A stretch of DNA of 64,000 nucleotides, from positions 1,426,001 to 1,490,000 of the forward strand of contig NZ_JAHZIL010000003.1 of NCBI RefSeq assembly GCF_019443085.1, written 5' to 3'. Below, piece after piece: positions 1 to 9,303 of this stretch. The stretch is from Marinobacter sp. F4218. Its GTDB lineage: Bacteria > Pseudomonadota > Gammaproteobacteria > Pseudomonadales > Oleiphilaceae. Position numbers and translations under genes: made by a program. The notes beneath the pieces are model-generated. The model worked only from the letters and a program-made list of their open reading frames with translations, was not told the DNA's origin and ran no database searches. Position 1 is the stretch's first letter; each line of letters opens with the position of its first letter.

Positions 1-1
1 T

Positions 2-628
2 GGCGTTGTACTCAAGATCCTGCTGCTCATTTCCGTCGCTTCCATGGTGGGCATTGCCACCACATCCTTCATAGCGATCATTGGTGCCGCAGGCCTGGCC
101 ATCGGTTTTGCCCTGCAGGGCAGCCTGTCCAACTTCGCGGGTGGCGTACTGATCCTGATCTTCAAACCGTTCAAGGTTGGCGACACCATCGAAGCGCAGG
201 GCTTCCTCGGTGCAGTGGATGAAATCAGCATCCTCTATACCATCGTCAACACGTTCGACAACCGTCGAATCGTGATCCCCAACGGCAGCCTGTCCAATGC
301 CACGCTGGTCAACGTCAGCATCTACGACAAGCGCCGTTGCGACATGACCTTCGGTATCGGTTACGGCGACGACATCGATAAGGCCAAGGCAATCCTGAAA
401 CGGTTGATGGAAGAGGACGAACGCAGCCTGGTGGATCCCGCGCCACGCATCTGCGTCGCCGGTCTGGGGGACAGTTCCGTCAACCTGATGTTCCGGGTAT
501 GGGTGCCCACCGACGACCTGTGGCCCTACTACTGGGAGATGCAGGAGAAGGTGAAGAAAGCCTTTGACGCCGAGGGCATCACGATTCCGTTCCCGCAGCG
601 TGATGTGCATCTGTATCAAACCGAGTGA
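2..628 (+). CDS. MscS-family mechanosensitive channel (5' partial)
   Basis: C-terminal 208 residues of a small-conductance mechanosensitive channel, an inner-membrane pore that opens under osmotic down-shock to release solutes. The frame is open from base 2, and the first Met codon (base 44) lies inside a hydrophobic segment, so the true start is left of the window. The visible part begins at the end of TM2 and continues into the Gly/Ala-rich pore helix TM3 (GAAGLAIGFALQGSLSN). It then enters the cytoplasmic beta domain (GGVLILIFKPFKVGDTIE) and the alpha/beta vestibule, ending in FPQRDVHLYQTE, a usual MscS-type finish. The 169 bases after it contain a CGGAGCC/GGCTCCG inverted repeat (732-764) but no clear terminator. 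Family assignment is firm; which MscS paralogue it is cannot be told from this fragment. Confidence 0.9.
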   Translation, partial: GVVLKILLLISVASMVGIATTSFIAIIGAAGLAIGFALQGSLSNFAGGVLILIFKPFKVGDTIEAQGFLGAVDEISILYTIVNTFDNRRIVIPNGSLSNATLVNVSIYDKRRCDMTFGIGYGDDIDKAKAILKRLMEEDERSLVDPAPRICVAGLGDSSVNLMFRVWVPTDDLWPYYWEMQEKVKKAFDAEGITIPFPQRDVHLYQTE

Positions 629-797
629 TCGGCGCGAACGGTTTCGCATTGATACAACCGGTTACTCGCAAACTGCGTAACGTCGACTAAGCTGACGGTT
701 AAAGGCGGGGCCAACGGACCTCGCCGGCCGTCGGAGCCAAGCACACCAACAACGAGCGGCTCCGGAACGCTGTCATTACTGGTAGGAGGTTGTCACT

Positions 798-1352
798 ATG
801 CCGGTACAGCAGTTGAAAGAGTTTCTCGACGAGGCCGCTGTGGAATACATGTGCCTCTCACACCCGCCTGCCTTCACCGCCCAGGAACTGGCCCACCACG
901 TAAAGATTGCCGGCGACCGGGTCGTCAAAACCGTAATCATCGAACTGGACGGCAAAATGGCGATGCTGGTCATGCCGGCGACCTGGCGTATCCGCTGGGA
1001 CAGGCTTTCCCGGATTCTTGACACCGACTTTATTGACCTCGCCGATGAACAGGAATTTCAGGACCGTTTCCCGGACTGTGAGGTGGGCGCCATGCCCCCG
1101 TTTGGCAACCTGTTCGGTATGTCCGTCTACTGCAGCGAGGTGCTGACCGAACAGCCAGAACTGGCCTTCGCAGCCGGCAGCCACACCGAATCGGTGCACA
1201 TGAAGACGGCCGATTTCCTGACCCTGGTGCAGCCCATGGTGCTGAATCAGGGGTTCACCAAGCCGGGCGCGCAAAAACCCGCCTGGCTGGCGAAAGGGCG
1301 ACGTCAGCCAGACGACGCCAAAGCGAGGGTTTCCGGCGCGGCCGGTTACTGA
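798..1352 (+). CDS. YbaK/ProX-type aminoacyl-tRNA deacylase domain protein
   Basis: Protein of 184 residues whose first ~150 residues match the YbaK/aminoacyl-tRNA-deacylase fold. Members hydrolyse mischarged aminoacyl-tRNAs in trans in the cytoplasm. Visible family features are the opening segment ending in YMCLSHPPAFTAQELA, the VVKTVIIELDG strand with the likely catalytic lysine K44, and the VGAMPPFGNLFG loop near residues 98-109. The basic tail (about residues 155-184, AKGRRQPDDAKARV) looks disordered. The ATG is set by a perfect AGGAGG at 784-789, eight bases upstream. It stands alone, followed in the same direction by the Ubi hydroxylase after 82 bases. Substrate tRNA cannot be inferred. 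Confidence 0.85.
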   Translation: MPVQQLKEFLDEAAVEYMCLSHPPAFTAQELAHHVKIAGDRVVKTVIIELDGKMAMLVMPATWRIRWDRLSRILDTDFIDLADEQEFQDRFPDCEVGAMPPFGNLFGMSVYCSEVLTEQPELAFAAGSHTESVHMKTADFLTLVQPMVLNQGFTKPGAQKPAWLAKGRRQPDDAKARVSGAAGY

Positions 1353-1434
1353 ATTGGTACGGCTTCACTTGACCCGGGTCGCTTGTCTGATCTGCGCCAT
1401 CGCGTAAACTGTGGGCATCAGACAGGAACCCGAT

Positions 1435-2730
1435 ATGACACAAGCATTTGATATTGTTGTGATCGGCGCCGGCATGGTTGGTGCCGCCCTCGCCACGGGC
1501 CTGGGCCAGGATGGCTTCAAGGTGGCCGTGGTTGACCGTTCGCCCGCACCAGCCTTCGATCCGGACTCGGCTCCGGACATCCGCGTGTCCGCCCTCAGCG
1601 CCGGTAGCGAGCGGTACCTGCAAGGCCTGGGGGCCTGGCACCCGATTCTGGCGATGCGCGCCACTCCGTATCAGCGTCTCTCGGTCTGGGACGAAACCCG
1701 CCACCCGCTATCGCACCTGCTCCCCCGGACACTGACCGAAGTGGAGTTCGATGCCGCGAGCCTGAAAACGTCCCATCTGGGCCACATTGCTGAAAACTCG
1801 GTGACGCAACAGGCGCTCTGGCAGACCGCCGACGCCGAGCCTAGCGTTCGCGTGCTCGCCGGATACGGCGTCGCCACGCTGGAACCGCAGCCCGACTCGA
1901 TCACCGTCACCCTGGACGATGGCCGCACCCTGAACGCGCAACTGGTAATCGGTGCCGATGGGGCGCAATCCAGAGTCCGCGACATGGCCGGAATCGGCGT
2001 CAACCGCAACCAGTACGATCAGCAAGCCATGGTTATTTCGGTGCGGTACCAGGGACCGGTGGAAGACATTACCTGGCAGGGATTCTATCCCACCGGTCCG
2101 CGGGCATTCCTGCCTCTGCACGGCGCCGGGGCCGCCCATCCGGGCGAAAGCTGGGCGTCGCTGGTGTGGTATGACGCCCCCGACGAACTGGCCCGACTCA
2201 AGGGTCTGTCCGACGAAGCGCTGATGCAGGAAATCCAGCAAGCCTTTCCGTCCGAGTTACCCCAGCTCACGCACATCGAGGCACGAGCCAGCTTCCCCAT
2301 CGCCCGCCAGCATGCCAAGCACTATTTTTCAGGTCGCGTGGTTCTGGCCGGCGACTCGGCCCACACCATCAACCCGCTCGCCGGACAGGGTGTCAATCTG
2401 GGGTTTCAGGATGCCCAATGCCTGCAAGCCATGCTCAAGGAAGCCAGACGCGCCAACGTCGATCTGGCCGATCCCCAGTGGCTGAGCCAGTACGAACATC
2501 AGCGTCGCCCAGCCAACCGGCGCATGATGATGACCATGGACCTGTTCTATCATCTGTTCAGTAACCGCACGCCGCCGCTGCACCTGTTGCGTAATCTCGG
2601 ACTGGGCGCCGCCCGGGCTTTGCCCTTCGCCCGAAACCAGGTGGCCCGCTACGCCATGGGCATTGATGACCAGTTGCCCGCGGTTCTCTCACGGCTAACC
2701 GACCGGATTCCCGGACTCAGGCAGTTGTAA
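1435..2730 (+). CDS. ubiF: UbiH/UbiF/VisC-family FAD-dependent hydroxylase (ubiquinone pathway)
   Basis: Flavin monooxygenase of 431 residues of the UbiH/UbiF/UbiI/VisC family, which hydroxylates the benzoquinone ring during ubiquinone synthesis. The three family signatures are visible: the FAD Rossmann motif GAGMVG (residues 11-16), the DG motif VIGADGAQSRVRD (about 170-182), and the GD motif LAGDSAHTINPLAGQGVNLGF (about 303-323). The HTINPLAGQGVNLG form favours UbiF, the C6 hydroxylase, from recall of the E. coli protein, but the paralogue assignment is an inference. I chose ATG 1435, preceded by AGGAA at 1424-1428, over an in-frame GTG at 1411 that has no ribosome-binding site. hinT follows 48 bases later. 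Confidence 0.87.
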   Translation: MTQAFDIVVIGAGMVGAALATGLGQDGFKVAVVDRSPAPAFDPDSAPDIRVSALSAGSERYLQGLGAWHPILAMRATPYQRLSVWDETRHPLSHLLPRTLTEVEFDAASLKTSHLGHIAENSVTQQALWQTADAEPSVRVLAGYGVATLEPQPDSITVTLDDGRTLNAQLVIGADGAQSRVRDMAGIGVNRNQYDQQAMVISVRYQGPVEDITWQGFYPTGPRAFLPLHGAGAAHPGESWASLVWYDAPDELARLKGLSDEALMQEIQQAFPSELPQLTHIEARASFPIARQHAKHYFSGRVVLAGDSAHTINPLAGQGVNLGFQDAQCLQAMLKEARRANVDLADPQWLSQYEHQRRPANRRMMMTMDLFYHLFSNRTPPLHLLRNLGLGAARALPFARNQVARYAMGIDDQLPAVLSRLTDRIPGLRQL

Positions 2731-2778
2731 CAGGGCCCGGACACAACAACACTTTTCGACCACGAACCAGGAGCCACC

Positions 2779-3144
2779 ATGTCAGAAACCATATTCACCA
2801 AGATCATTAACCGGGAAATCCCCGCGGACATCGTCTACGAAGACGAGGTCAGCCTGGCGTTTCGCGACATCAATCCCCAGGCACCGGTGCACCTGCTGGT
2901 CATTCCGAAAAAAGAGATTGCCAGCATCAACGAGATTGAGGAAGGCGACCGGGAGCTGGTCGGGCATCTGTATTGGGTGGCAAGCAAGCTGGCGAAGGAA
3001 ATGGGCTTTGCCGAGGATGGCTATCGCACCGTGATGAACTGCGGAGAAAATGCGGGGCAGACGGTGTTTCACATCCATCTGCACCTGCTGGCCGGCAAGC
3101 CTTTCGGCTGGCCGCCGTACACCGACCGGATGAAACAGGCCTGA
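2779..3144 (+). CDS. hinT: HIT-family hydrolase (HinT type)
   Basis: Histidine-triad protein of 121 residues, the usual length for HinT, a cytoplasmic purine nucleoside phosphoramidase. Clear features are the N-terminal FTKIINREIPADIVYEDE segment, the HLLVIPKKEIASI strand and the active-site triad H98-x-H100-x-H102 followed by LLAG. The ATG has a GGAGCCACC upstream. The stop codon is buried in a strong hairpin (3135-3158) that separates it from the convergent phoU. Family assignment is very secure; the physiological substrate is not known from sequence. Confidence 0.93.
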   Translation: MSETIFTKIINREIPADIVYEDEVSLAFRDINPQAPVHLLVIPKKEIASINEIEEGDRELVGHLYWVASKLAKEMGFAEDGYRTVMNCGENAGQTVFHIHLHLLAGKPFGWPPYTDRMKQA

Positions 3145-3158
3145 GCATTCAGGCCTGT
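3135..3158. terminator. Perfect 10-bp hairpin at the hinT/phoU convergent junction
   Basis: ACAGGCCTGA (3135-3144) pairs perfectly with TCAGGCCTGT (3149-3158) around a GCAT loop. The left arm includes the hinT stop codon. On the minus strand the stem is followed by TTTCATC, on the plus strand by CGGAG, so neither side has a long U-run. It sits exactly between two convergent transcripts (hinT and the pst-phoU operon), which suggests a bidirectional terminator or a 3'-end stabiliser. Confidence 0.6.
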
Positions 3159-3169
3159 CGGAGTGGGGT

Positions 3170-3892
3170 CTAGCGCCCCACCACGCGTTCGGCTTCTTCA
3201 ACGGGTGTGTGGCGCACATCCTCACCCTTCACCATGAAGATCACGTTCTCGGCAATGTTGCAGGCGTGATCACCGACCCGCTCCAGGGCGCGCAGAACCC
3301 ACATCACGGACATGCACCGTGAAATGTTCCGGGTATCTTCCATCATGAAGGTGAGCAGGGTTCGGGCGGCTGCCTGATACTCCTCATCCACCCGTTTGTC
3401 TTCCTTCATGATGCGCAGCGCCTGCTCGGAATCCAGCCGGGCAAAGGCGTCGAGGGCATCGTGCAGCATGCTCAACACGTGGGTACCGATGTGTCGCACC
3501 TCCACGTAGCCTCTCGGCGCCTGGCCCTCTTCCGCCAGCTTGATGGCCAGCTTGGCAATTTTCTTGGCCTCATCGCCCACCCGCTCCAGGTCGGCAACCA
3601 TTTTTATCACGGAAATCACCAGACGCAGATCCCGCGCAGTCGGCTGACGACGGGCGATGATCAGTGTCGCTTCCTCGTCGATATCCATTTCCATCTGGTC
3701 GACGCGCTTGTCCTTGGCCCGGGTTTCCTCCGCCAGGTGACCATCACCGTCCATGAGCGCCTGGATCGCGTTTTCTACCTGGGCCTCAACCATCCCGCCC
3801 ATTTTCAGGAACTCGGTCTTGAGATCCATCAGTTCATCATTGAACTTGTGGGAAATATGATCCCCGTAAACATCGTCCTTCTTTGTAGGCAT
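3170..3892 (-). CDS. phoU: Phosphate signalling protein PhoU
   Basis: All-alpha protein of 240 residues with two tandem PhoU domains. PhoU couples the Pst transporter to the PhoR/PhoB two-component system and represses the Pho regulon when phosphate is plentiful. The domain signature is seen twice (about residues 15-110 and 120-215): KMVADLERVGDEAKKIAKLA and LRALERVGDHACNIAE both carry the E/D-x-x-x-D metal-binding pattern. I chose the ATG at 3892, with GGAGAAG six bases upstream (3899-3905), rather than the TTG at 3907. It is the last gene of the pst operon, 33 bases after pstB. Confidence 0.95.
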   Translation of the reverse strand: MPTKKDDVYGDHISHKFNDELMDLKTEFLKMGGMVEAQVENAIQALMDGDGHLAEETRAKDKRVDQMEMDIDEEATLIIARRQPTARDLRLVISVIKMVADLERVGDEAKKIAKLAIKLAEEGQAPRGYVEVRHIGTHVLSMLHDALDAFARLDSEQALRIMKEDKRVDEEYQAAARTLLTFMMEDTRNISRCMSVMWVLRALERVGDHACNIAENVIFMVKGEDVRHTPVEEAERVVGR

Positions 3893-3925
3893 ACTCTGCT
3901 TCTCCAATGTTCCCCGGCAACGGAA

Positions 3926-4813
3926 TCAGCCGAAACGACCGGTAATGTAGGATTCGGTCAATTCGTGTTCCGGCGAGGTGAATACTTTGTTGGTTTCGTT
4001 GACTTCCACCAGGTGCCCGAGGTGGAAGTAAGCCGTGCGGTGGGATACCCGAGCCGCCTGCTGCATCGAGTGGGTCACGATCACGATGGTATAGCTCTCG
4101 GACAGCTCGGCAATCAGCTCTTCCACCTTGGCGGTGGCGATCGGGTCCAGCGCTGAACAGGGCTCATCCATCAGCACCACTTCCGGGCTCACGGCAATGG
4201 CGCGGGCGATGCACAGGCGCTGCTGCTGGCCACCGGACATGCCGGTGGCTGTGGCGTCCAGGCGATCTTTCACCTCTTCCCACAAGCCGGCCTTGCGAAG
4301 GCTGTTCTCGACGATCTCATCCAGATCGGACTTGCGGTTGGCGAGGCCGTGGATGCGCGGACCGTAGGCCACGTTGTCGTAGATCGACTTCGGGAACGGG
4401 TTGGGCTTCTGGAACACCATACCCACCCGGGCACGCAGCTCCACCACGTCCCGCTTGGAGTCGTAGATGTCCTGGTCGTCCAGCTGCAGGGAGCCCTTCA
4501 CCCGGCAGATGTCGATGCTGTCGTTCATCCGGTTCAGGCAGCGCAGAAACGTGGACTTGCCGCAGCCGGAGGGACCGATGAAGGCAATCACCTCGTTTCG
4601 GGCAATGTCCAGACTGATCTTCTTGATCGCCCGGCTCTCGCCGTAGAACACCTCGACGTCACGGAGCTTGAACTTGGCGTCGTCGGAATACGGTTTGCCG
4701 ACAGTCTTGCCTTCCTCGATAACGGTATCGGTCGGTTTACTCTCCGGAACCGGCACGGTCGCCTCATCCTGCGGGGACGCTTCACTGGTAATGCTTGAAT
4801 TCATGGTATTCAT
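3926..4813 (-). CDS. pstB: Phosphate ABC transporter ATPase PstB
   Basis: ATP-binding subunit of the high-affinity phosphate importer PstSCAB, 295 residues. Walker [10 protein letters not shown] is at residues 80-88, the ABC signature SGGQQQ at 193-198, Walker B VVLMDE at 212-217 and the switch histidine at about 248 (VTHS). [11 protein letters not shown] after Walker A is typical of PstB. Compared with the usual ~257 residues it has a 45-residue acidic, Ser/Pro/Glu-rich N-terminal extension. The start ATG 4813 is preceded by AAGGAG (4821-4826), which overlaps the pstA stop. The ATG nine bases further in is possible but has a worse spacing. Confidence 0.96.
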   Translation of the reverse strand: MNTMNSSITSEASPQDEATVPVPESKPTDTVIEEGKTVGKPYSDDAKFKLRDVEVFYGESRAIKKISLDIARNEVIAFIGPSGCGKSTFLRCLNRMNDSIDICRVKGSLQLDDQDIYDSKRDVVELRARVGMVFQKPNPFPKSIYDNVAYGPRIHGLANRKSDLDEIVENSLRKAGLWEEVKDRLDATATGMSGGQQQRLCIARAIAVSPEVVLMDEPCSALDPIATAKVEELIAELSESYTIVIVTHSMQQAARVSHRTAYFHLGHLVEVNETNKVFTSPEHELTESYITGRFG

Positions 4814-4824
4814 CTTGATTCTCC

Positions 4825-6099
4825 TTACCACCGGCGCTCGAGGCGTTTACGCATCCAGATGGCCAATGCATTCATACTGATCAGGAAGGCCAGCAGCACC
4901 ATAATGGCGGCTGACGCACGTTCGATAAAGGCCAGCTCGGGGCTGCCCGCCCACAGGAAGACCTGTACCGGCAGCACGGTCGCCGAATCAAAGAAGCCAT
5001 CCGGCACATCGACGATGAACGCCACCATACCGATCAGCAGCAGCGGCGCAGTCTCACCCAGGGCCTGGGCCATACCGATGATCGAACCGGTCAGCATGCC
5101 CGGCATGGCCAGGGGCAGCACATGGTGCAGCACCACCTGCATCTTGGACGCGCCAATACCCTCGGCCGCTTCCCGGATCGACGGCGGCACACTCTTGATG
5201 GCGGCCCGGCTGGAAATGATGATGGTCGGCAGGGTCATCAGGGTCAGTACCAGACCACCGACGACCGGCACCGAGCGCGGCATGCCGAACAGGTTGATGA
5301 AAACCGCCAGGCCCAGCAGACCGAAGATAATCGACGGCACCGCTGCCAGGTTGTTGATGTTCACTTCAATGAAATCGGTGAACTTGTTCTGGGGCGCAAA
5401 CTCCTCCAGATAGATCGCAGCCGCCACGCCAATCGGGAACGACAGGATCAGGGTGACGAACATCGTCAACAGCGAGCCAACAATGGCACCGAGGATCCCC
5501 GCTTTCGAGGGATCCCGGGAATCGCCACCGCTAAAGAACACATCGTTGAACGAAGTTTCAATCACGCCCCGTTCAAGCAATTCATCCACCCAGGCTTTCT
5601 GCTGTTCATCCAGCTTGATCGAGTATCCGGCATCGCCGGCATGCTTCACGTACACATCCACATCGGTGTGGGACAGGAAGGTCATCGTCCGGGTGGTGTT
5701 CAGCCAGTCCGGGTTTTCCTTCAGGGCGTCACGCAAAGTGACCGACGCATAGGGATTGATCAGGCCACGGATCTCGTCACGATCTTCCTCGGTGGCCCCC
5801 GGGATTTCCCGAATCAGGGCCTGGACCAACGGCTCGACAAAGTCCGCCATCTTGAGCTGGCGTTTGTCGGTGGGATCGTCCAGATACATCATCTCCCCGT
5901 CCAGATTCACCTCCATGGTGATGGACGTCTTCATGAACCCGGTGTAGCCCTTACCGATGATATCGGCAAACAGGATCACCAACGCTGACAGCGCGATGGC
6001 AATGGCCAGGATCCCGTAGGCCCGGAAGCGGCGCTCCTTGCGATACCGGCGTTTGAGCGACTGGCGGACAAGCTCCGCCTGTGAAGGTTGATCAGTCAT
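4825..6099 (-). CDS. pstA: Phosphate ABC transporter permease PstA (long form with DUF3333-type N-terminus)
   Basis: Inner-membrane permease of the Pst importer, 424 residues against about 300 for E. coli PstA. The extra length is an N-terminal TM (about residues 20-45) followed by a ~165-residue extracytoplasmic domain, as in the DUF3333-bearing PstA of Pseudomonas-like bacteria. The C-terminal half has the binding-protein-dependent transport signature with the EAA-like loop [21 protein letters not shown] and about six TMs. The ATG at 6099 overlaps the pstC stop by eight bases, so translation is probably coupled. The upstream Met at 6123 lies within pstC and has no ribosome-binding site. Confidence 0.95.
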   Translation of the reverse strand: MTDQPSQAELVRQSLKRRYRKERRFRAYGILAIAIALSALVILFADIIGKGYTGFMKTSITMEVNLDGEMMYLDDPTDKRQLKMADFVEPLVQALIREIPGATEEDRDEIRGLINPYASVTLRDALKENPDWLNTTRTMTFLSHTDVDVYVKHAGDAGYSIKLDEQQKAWVDELLERGVIETSFNDVFFSGGDSRDPSKAGILGAIVGSLLTMFVTLILSFPIGVAAAIYLEEFAPQNKFTDFIEVNINNLAAVPSIIFGLLGLAVFINLFGMPRSVPVVGGLVLTLMTLPTIIISSRAAIKSVPPSIREAAEGIGASKMQVVLHHVLPLAMPGMLTGSIIGMAQALGETAPLLLIGMVAFIVDVPDGFFDSATVLPVQVFLWAGSPELAFIERASAAIMVLLAFLISMNALAIWMRKRLERRW

Positions 6100-7480
6100 A
6101 CTGTTCCCGATATTTACGCACAATTTTCAGGGCAATTACGTTGAGCAACAGGGTGGACAGGAAGAGCATGGCGCCCAGGGCAAAGGCTGCCAGGGTCTTG
6201 GCGCTGTCAAACTCCTGATCCCCGGTCAACAGGGTCACGATCTGCACGGTAACGGTGGTGACCGTCTCCAGCGGGTTGGCGGTCAGATTCGCCGCCAGGC
6301 CGGCCGCCATGACCACAATCATGGTTTCGCCGATCGCGCGGGAGACCGCCAGCAGAACGCCGCCCATGATGCCCGGCAACGCAGCCGGGAAGATGACCTT
6401 CTTCATGGTCTCCGACTGGGTGGCCCCAAGGGCGAGCGAGCCATCGCGAAGTGACTGCGGAACCGCGTTGATCACGTCGTCCGAAAGGGAGGACACAAAC
6501 GGAATGATCATGATGCCCATGACACCGCCGGCGGCCAGGGCACTTTGCGACGAGGCATTAATGCCCAGTGAGTCAGCCACATCGCTGATGAACGGCGCCA
6601 CGGTCAGCGCCGCAAAGAAGCCGTAAACCACGGTCGGGATCCCGGCCAGCATTTCCAGCAATGGCTTTACCACCCCACGCACTTTCCGGTTGGCGTACTC
6701 CGACAGATAGATGGCGGAGAGCAGCCCGACCGGCACCGCCACGATCATGGCAATGGCCGAGATCAGCAGGGTACCGGTGAACAGCGGGATCATACCGAAG
6801 GCGCCCTCGGCAGCGACCTGATCCGCGCGCAGTGCTGTCTGGGGACTCCACTGGGAACCGAAGATAAATTCGGTAAACGGCACCTTCCCAAAGAATCGGA
6901 CGGTCTCGAAAGCGACCGAGAAGATAATGCCGACGGTGGTCAGGATGGCGAGGGCGGCACAGGCGAAGAACAGCCATTTCAGAATGGACTCGACCTGTGA
7001 CCGGGCATTCAGCCGGGGCCGTATCCGCAACCAGCCGAGAAAGCCCGCAAGGACGGCCACGGCGACCACCAGCACAGACATCAACATTCGACTCTGGGCC
7101 CGAAGGGCCTGCAGACGCTCGGCCGCTTCGGCGATAGGCGCTTCAACGAATCCCACCGGTAACGCACCGCTGGCCACATTACTGATTTTACTGAGCAACA
7201 GGCTGGCCTGTCCTTCAGTGTTGGGTACGAGCTCCGGAGGCAATCCCCCGACCACGATGAGCTGGATAACCTTGCCCTGGAAGGCAGCCCAAAGCCCCAG
7301 CACGAGGAGCGCCGGGATGCCGCTCCACAGAGCCGCTCGGGCGCCGTAGTAGAATGGCAGGGACTTGAGGTGACGGATGCCCCCCAGCGGCATGGCCAGG
7401 GACCGGGACCGTGCATACCCAAAGCCGTAAGCCAATACGGCGAGCACTAGGGTGAGCAAAAACAAATTAGCCGGTTGCAT
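6092..7480 (-). CDS. pstC: Phosphate ABC transporter permease PstC (long form)
   Basis: Second permease subunit of PstSCAB, 462 residues. The N-terminal ~190 residues hold three TMs and an extracytoplasmic loop absent from the short E. coli form. The C-terminal part is the canonical permease domain: PLFTGTLLISAIAMIVAVPVG, the AIYLSEYAN segment, MLAGIPTVVYGFFA, and the EAA-type loop DGSLALGATQSETMKKVIFP. Partner of PstA in the membrane channel. The start ATG follows a 141-base gap after pstS that contains a strong hairpin, so pstC is probably expressed at a lower level than pstS. Confidence 0.94.
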   Translation of the reverse strand: MQPANLFLLTLVLAVLAYGFGYARSRSLAMPLGGIRHLKSLPFYYGARAALWSGIPALLVLGLWAAFQGKVIQLIVVGGLPPELVPNTEGQASLLLSKISNVASGALPVGFVEAPIAEAAERLQALRAQSRMLMSVLVVAVAVLAGFLGWLRIRPRLNARSQVESILKWLFFACAALAILTTVGIIFSVAFETVRFFGKVPFTEFIFGSQWSPQTALRADQVAAEGAFGMIPLFTGTLLISAIAMIVAVPVGLLSAIYLSEYANRKVRGVVKPLLEMLAGIPTVVYGFFAALTVAPFISDVADSLGINASSQSALAAGGVMGIMIIPFVSSLSDDVINAVPQSLRDGSLALGATQSETMKKVIFPAALPGIMGGVLLAVSRAIGETMIVVMAAGLAANLTANPLETVTTVTVQIVTLLTGDQEFDSAKTLAAFALGAMLFLSTLLLNVIALKIVRKYREQYD

Positions 7481-7567
7481 GAATAATCCTGTCTACGACT
7501 TCAAGTAGGCGCCCAGTTTACAGATTCAAACATTCCATGGCACCGGATGGGACTCCTGAACGTGCGA

Positions 7568-7600
7568 AAGGGTGCGGGCCCAGTGAGGGCCCGCACCCTT
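7568..7600 (-). terminator. Intercistronic hairpin between pstS and pstC
   Basis: Bases 7568-7581 pair perfectly over 14 bp with 7587-7600 (core GGTGCGGGCCC/GGGCCCGCACC) around an AGTGA loop. It lies 21 bases after the pstS stop on the minus strand. The tail after the stem is TTCGCACG, without a long U-run, so read-through into pstCAB-phoU is expected. Such an element can stabilise pstS mRNA and attenuate the downstream genes, fitting the need for excess periplasmic PstS. Confidence 0.7.
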
Positions 7601-7621
7601 GTTTGTCCCGATTCCTTCGGG

Positions 7622-8665
7622 TTACTTCAGCTCTTCCAGAGCCAGGTTCGGCATGTTCTCAGCCTTGTCCATCAGGTTCATCAGCTGCTCGCGCGGCGGC
7701 ACGATCAGACCAACGTTCTTCAGGTAGCCGTTCTGGCCCATGGCTGCGTTGCTGGTGAACTCGTCCACGTACTCCTGGATCCCGGGAATCACGCCAACGT
7801 GTGCCTTCTTCACATAGAAGAACAGGGAACGTGCCACCGGGTACTGATCCGCGGCGATGCCTTCGGCGGTCGGAACCATGCCATTCAGGGTTGCGGCCTG
7901 CAGGCGATCCGAGTTTTCTTCCAGGAAGCTGTAACCGAACACACCGTACATATCCTTGTCACCGATCAGCTTCTGAACGATAAGGTTGTCGTTCTCGCCC
8001 GCTTCGATGAAGGCGCCGTCTTCACGCACGCTTTCGCAGATTGCACCGTGCTCGTCTTCGCCCAGGCTTGCCGCTTCCGGCAGCTCGTCACAACCGGCGG
8101 CCAGGGCCAGCTCGTTGAAGGAATCACGGGTGCCGGAGGTCGGCGGTGGCCCCATTACGAGGATCGGCTTGTTCGGCAGGCTGGAATCAACATCGCTCCA
8201 GTTCTTGTTCGGGTTGGCTACCCATTCGCCATCGACGGGCACCTTGGAACCCAGCGCCAGGAACAGCTGCTTGAGAGTGATGTCCAGGTTCTCAGCGTCC
8301 TTGGAACTGGCAATCACAATGCCGTCAGAACCGATACGGAATTCTGTGATGTCGGTTACGCCATTCTTCTGACACAGCTCGTATTCAGAGGCCTTCATCC
8401 GACGGGAAGCATTGGTGATGTCCGGGTGCTGGGTGCCGATTCCCTGACAGAACAGCTTCATACCACCGCCGGAACCCGTGGATTCGAGCTTCGGGGTGTT
8501 GTAATCGGTTTTGGTGCCGAAGCGTTCGGCCACCACGGTTGCAAACGGGTAAACGGTGGAGGAGCCCACGATGCTGATGGTATCGCGGGCCATGGCCGGT
8601 ACAGACATGGCGGCGACGGAGCCGGCCAGTGCAACAGTTGCGAGTGCTTTGTTCAGTTTAATCAC
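7622..8665 (-). CDS. pstS: Periplasmic phosphate-binding protein PstS
   Basis: Phosphate-binding protein of 347 residues that delivers Pi to PstCA. A Sec signal peptide with basic N-terminus (MIKLNKA) and AMA cleavage site after residue 26 precedes RDTISIVGSSTVYPFATVVAE, the classic PstS opening whose Ser/Thr residues bind phosphate. ESTGSGGGMKLFCQG and GPPPTSGTRDSF are further binding-loop matches. First gene of pstSCAB-phoU. A Pho box lies 72 bases upstream of the start codon (8738-8755), so induction by PhoB on phosphate starvation is expected. Confidence 0.97.
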   Translation of the reverse strand: MIKLNKALATVALAGSVAAMSVPAMARDTISIVGSSTVYPFATVVAERFGTKTDYNTPKLESTGSGGGMKLFCQGIGTQHPDITNASRRMKASEYELCQKNGVTDITEFRIGSDGIVIASSKDAENLDITLKQLFLALGSKVPVDGEWVANPNKNWSDVDSSLPNKPILVMGPPPTSGTRDSFNELALAAGCDELPEAASLGEDEHGAICESVREDGAFIEAGENDNLIVQKLIGDKDMYGVFGYSFLEENSDRLQAATLNGMVPTAEGIAADQYPVARSLFFYVKKAHVGVIPGIQEYVDEFTSNAAMGQNGYLKNVGLIVPPREQLMNLMDKAENMPNLALEELK

Positions 8666-8737
8666 GTTGAGTCTCCATTAATCGGTTGGACTTTATGTGG
8701 ATCTGTTTTACCGATGAGTGCAGAGTAATCGGACTCT

Positions 8738-8755
8738 GTGACAACTTTGTTACAG
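8738..8755 (-). promoter_or_regulatory. PhoB-binding site (Pho box) upstream of pstS
   Basis: Read on the minus strand, the site is CTGTAAC-AAAG-TTGTCAC: two direct 7-bp repeats separated by four A-rich bases, the canonical Pho-box layout (consensus CTGTCAT-N4-CTGTCAT). A weak -10 candidate, TACTCT (8722-8727), begins ten bases after it, as in PhoB-activated promoters that use the box in place of a -35 hexamer. Confidence 0.8.
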
Positions 8756-8859
8756 CTTCTGAAATATAGCCGTCATAGGGTAAATCTGCTTGCAGCAACG
8801 CCAAAGCCCGTTAACATGCGGGATAAAACAATTCCAGACTTTCGAACAAGGCAGGCTCC

Positions 8860-9264
8860 ATGACGGCACTAGACGATGATAAACCGACCCCCCGGGGCGA
8901 GCTGACGCTCCAGGTCGTTCCCCTTCCCTCCGACACCAACCCCAATGGCGATGTTTTCGCCGGCTGGCTGGTCAAGCAGATGGACATAGCGGCCGCCACC
9001 ATGGCCGGACGGATTTCACTGGGACGCAATGCCACGGTCGCCATGGATCGGATGGAATTTCTGTCACCCCTGCGCGTCGGCTCCCAGGTCGGCTGTTACT
9101 GCGAGCTGGTGGACATTGGCCGCAGTTCCATGAAGATCAGTGTCGAGGTATGGACGCTGGACCGGACCGCGAAAAACCCGCGCAAGGTGACCGAAGGCCT
9201 GTTCGTGTACGTGGCCATTGATGAACACGGGCGTATCCGGGAGGTTCCCGAACAAACCCGGTGA
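8860..9264 (+). CDS. Acyl-CoA thioesterase, YciA-like hotdog fold
   Basis: Protein of 134 residues with the acyl-CoA thioesterase hotdog domain. DTNPNGDVFAGWLVKQMDIAAA (about residues 27-48) is the hotdog helix with the catalytic Asp region seen in YciA/BACH enzymes, and VAMDRMEFLSPLRVGSQV is the following strand pair. It likely hydrolyses acyl-CoA thioesters in the cytoplasm; the chain-length preference is not readable. It is divergent from pstS, the 194-base gap being shared with the Pho box. Confidence 0.85.
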   Translation: MTALDDDKPTPRGELTLQVVPLPSDTNPNGDVFAGWLVKQMDIAAATMAGRISLGRNATVAMDRMEFLSPLRVGSQVGCYCELVDIGRSSMKISVEVWTLDRTAKNPRKVTEGLFVYVAIDEHGRIREVPEQTR

Positions 9265-9303
9265 ACTCAGGCGGTGCAGCGCCGGAATCCACAGACCGGC
9301 TGC

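Noticed and set aside
7547..8728. Long plus-strand open frame (393 codons) across pstS
   Set aside because: It lies antisense to pstS, whose product has unmistakable motifs and a signal peptide. The plus-strand translation has no recognisable family and reflects high GC.
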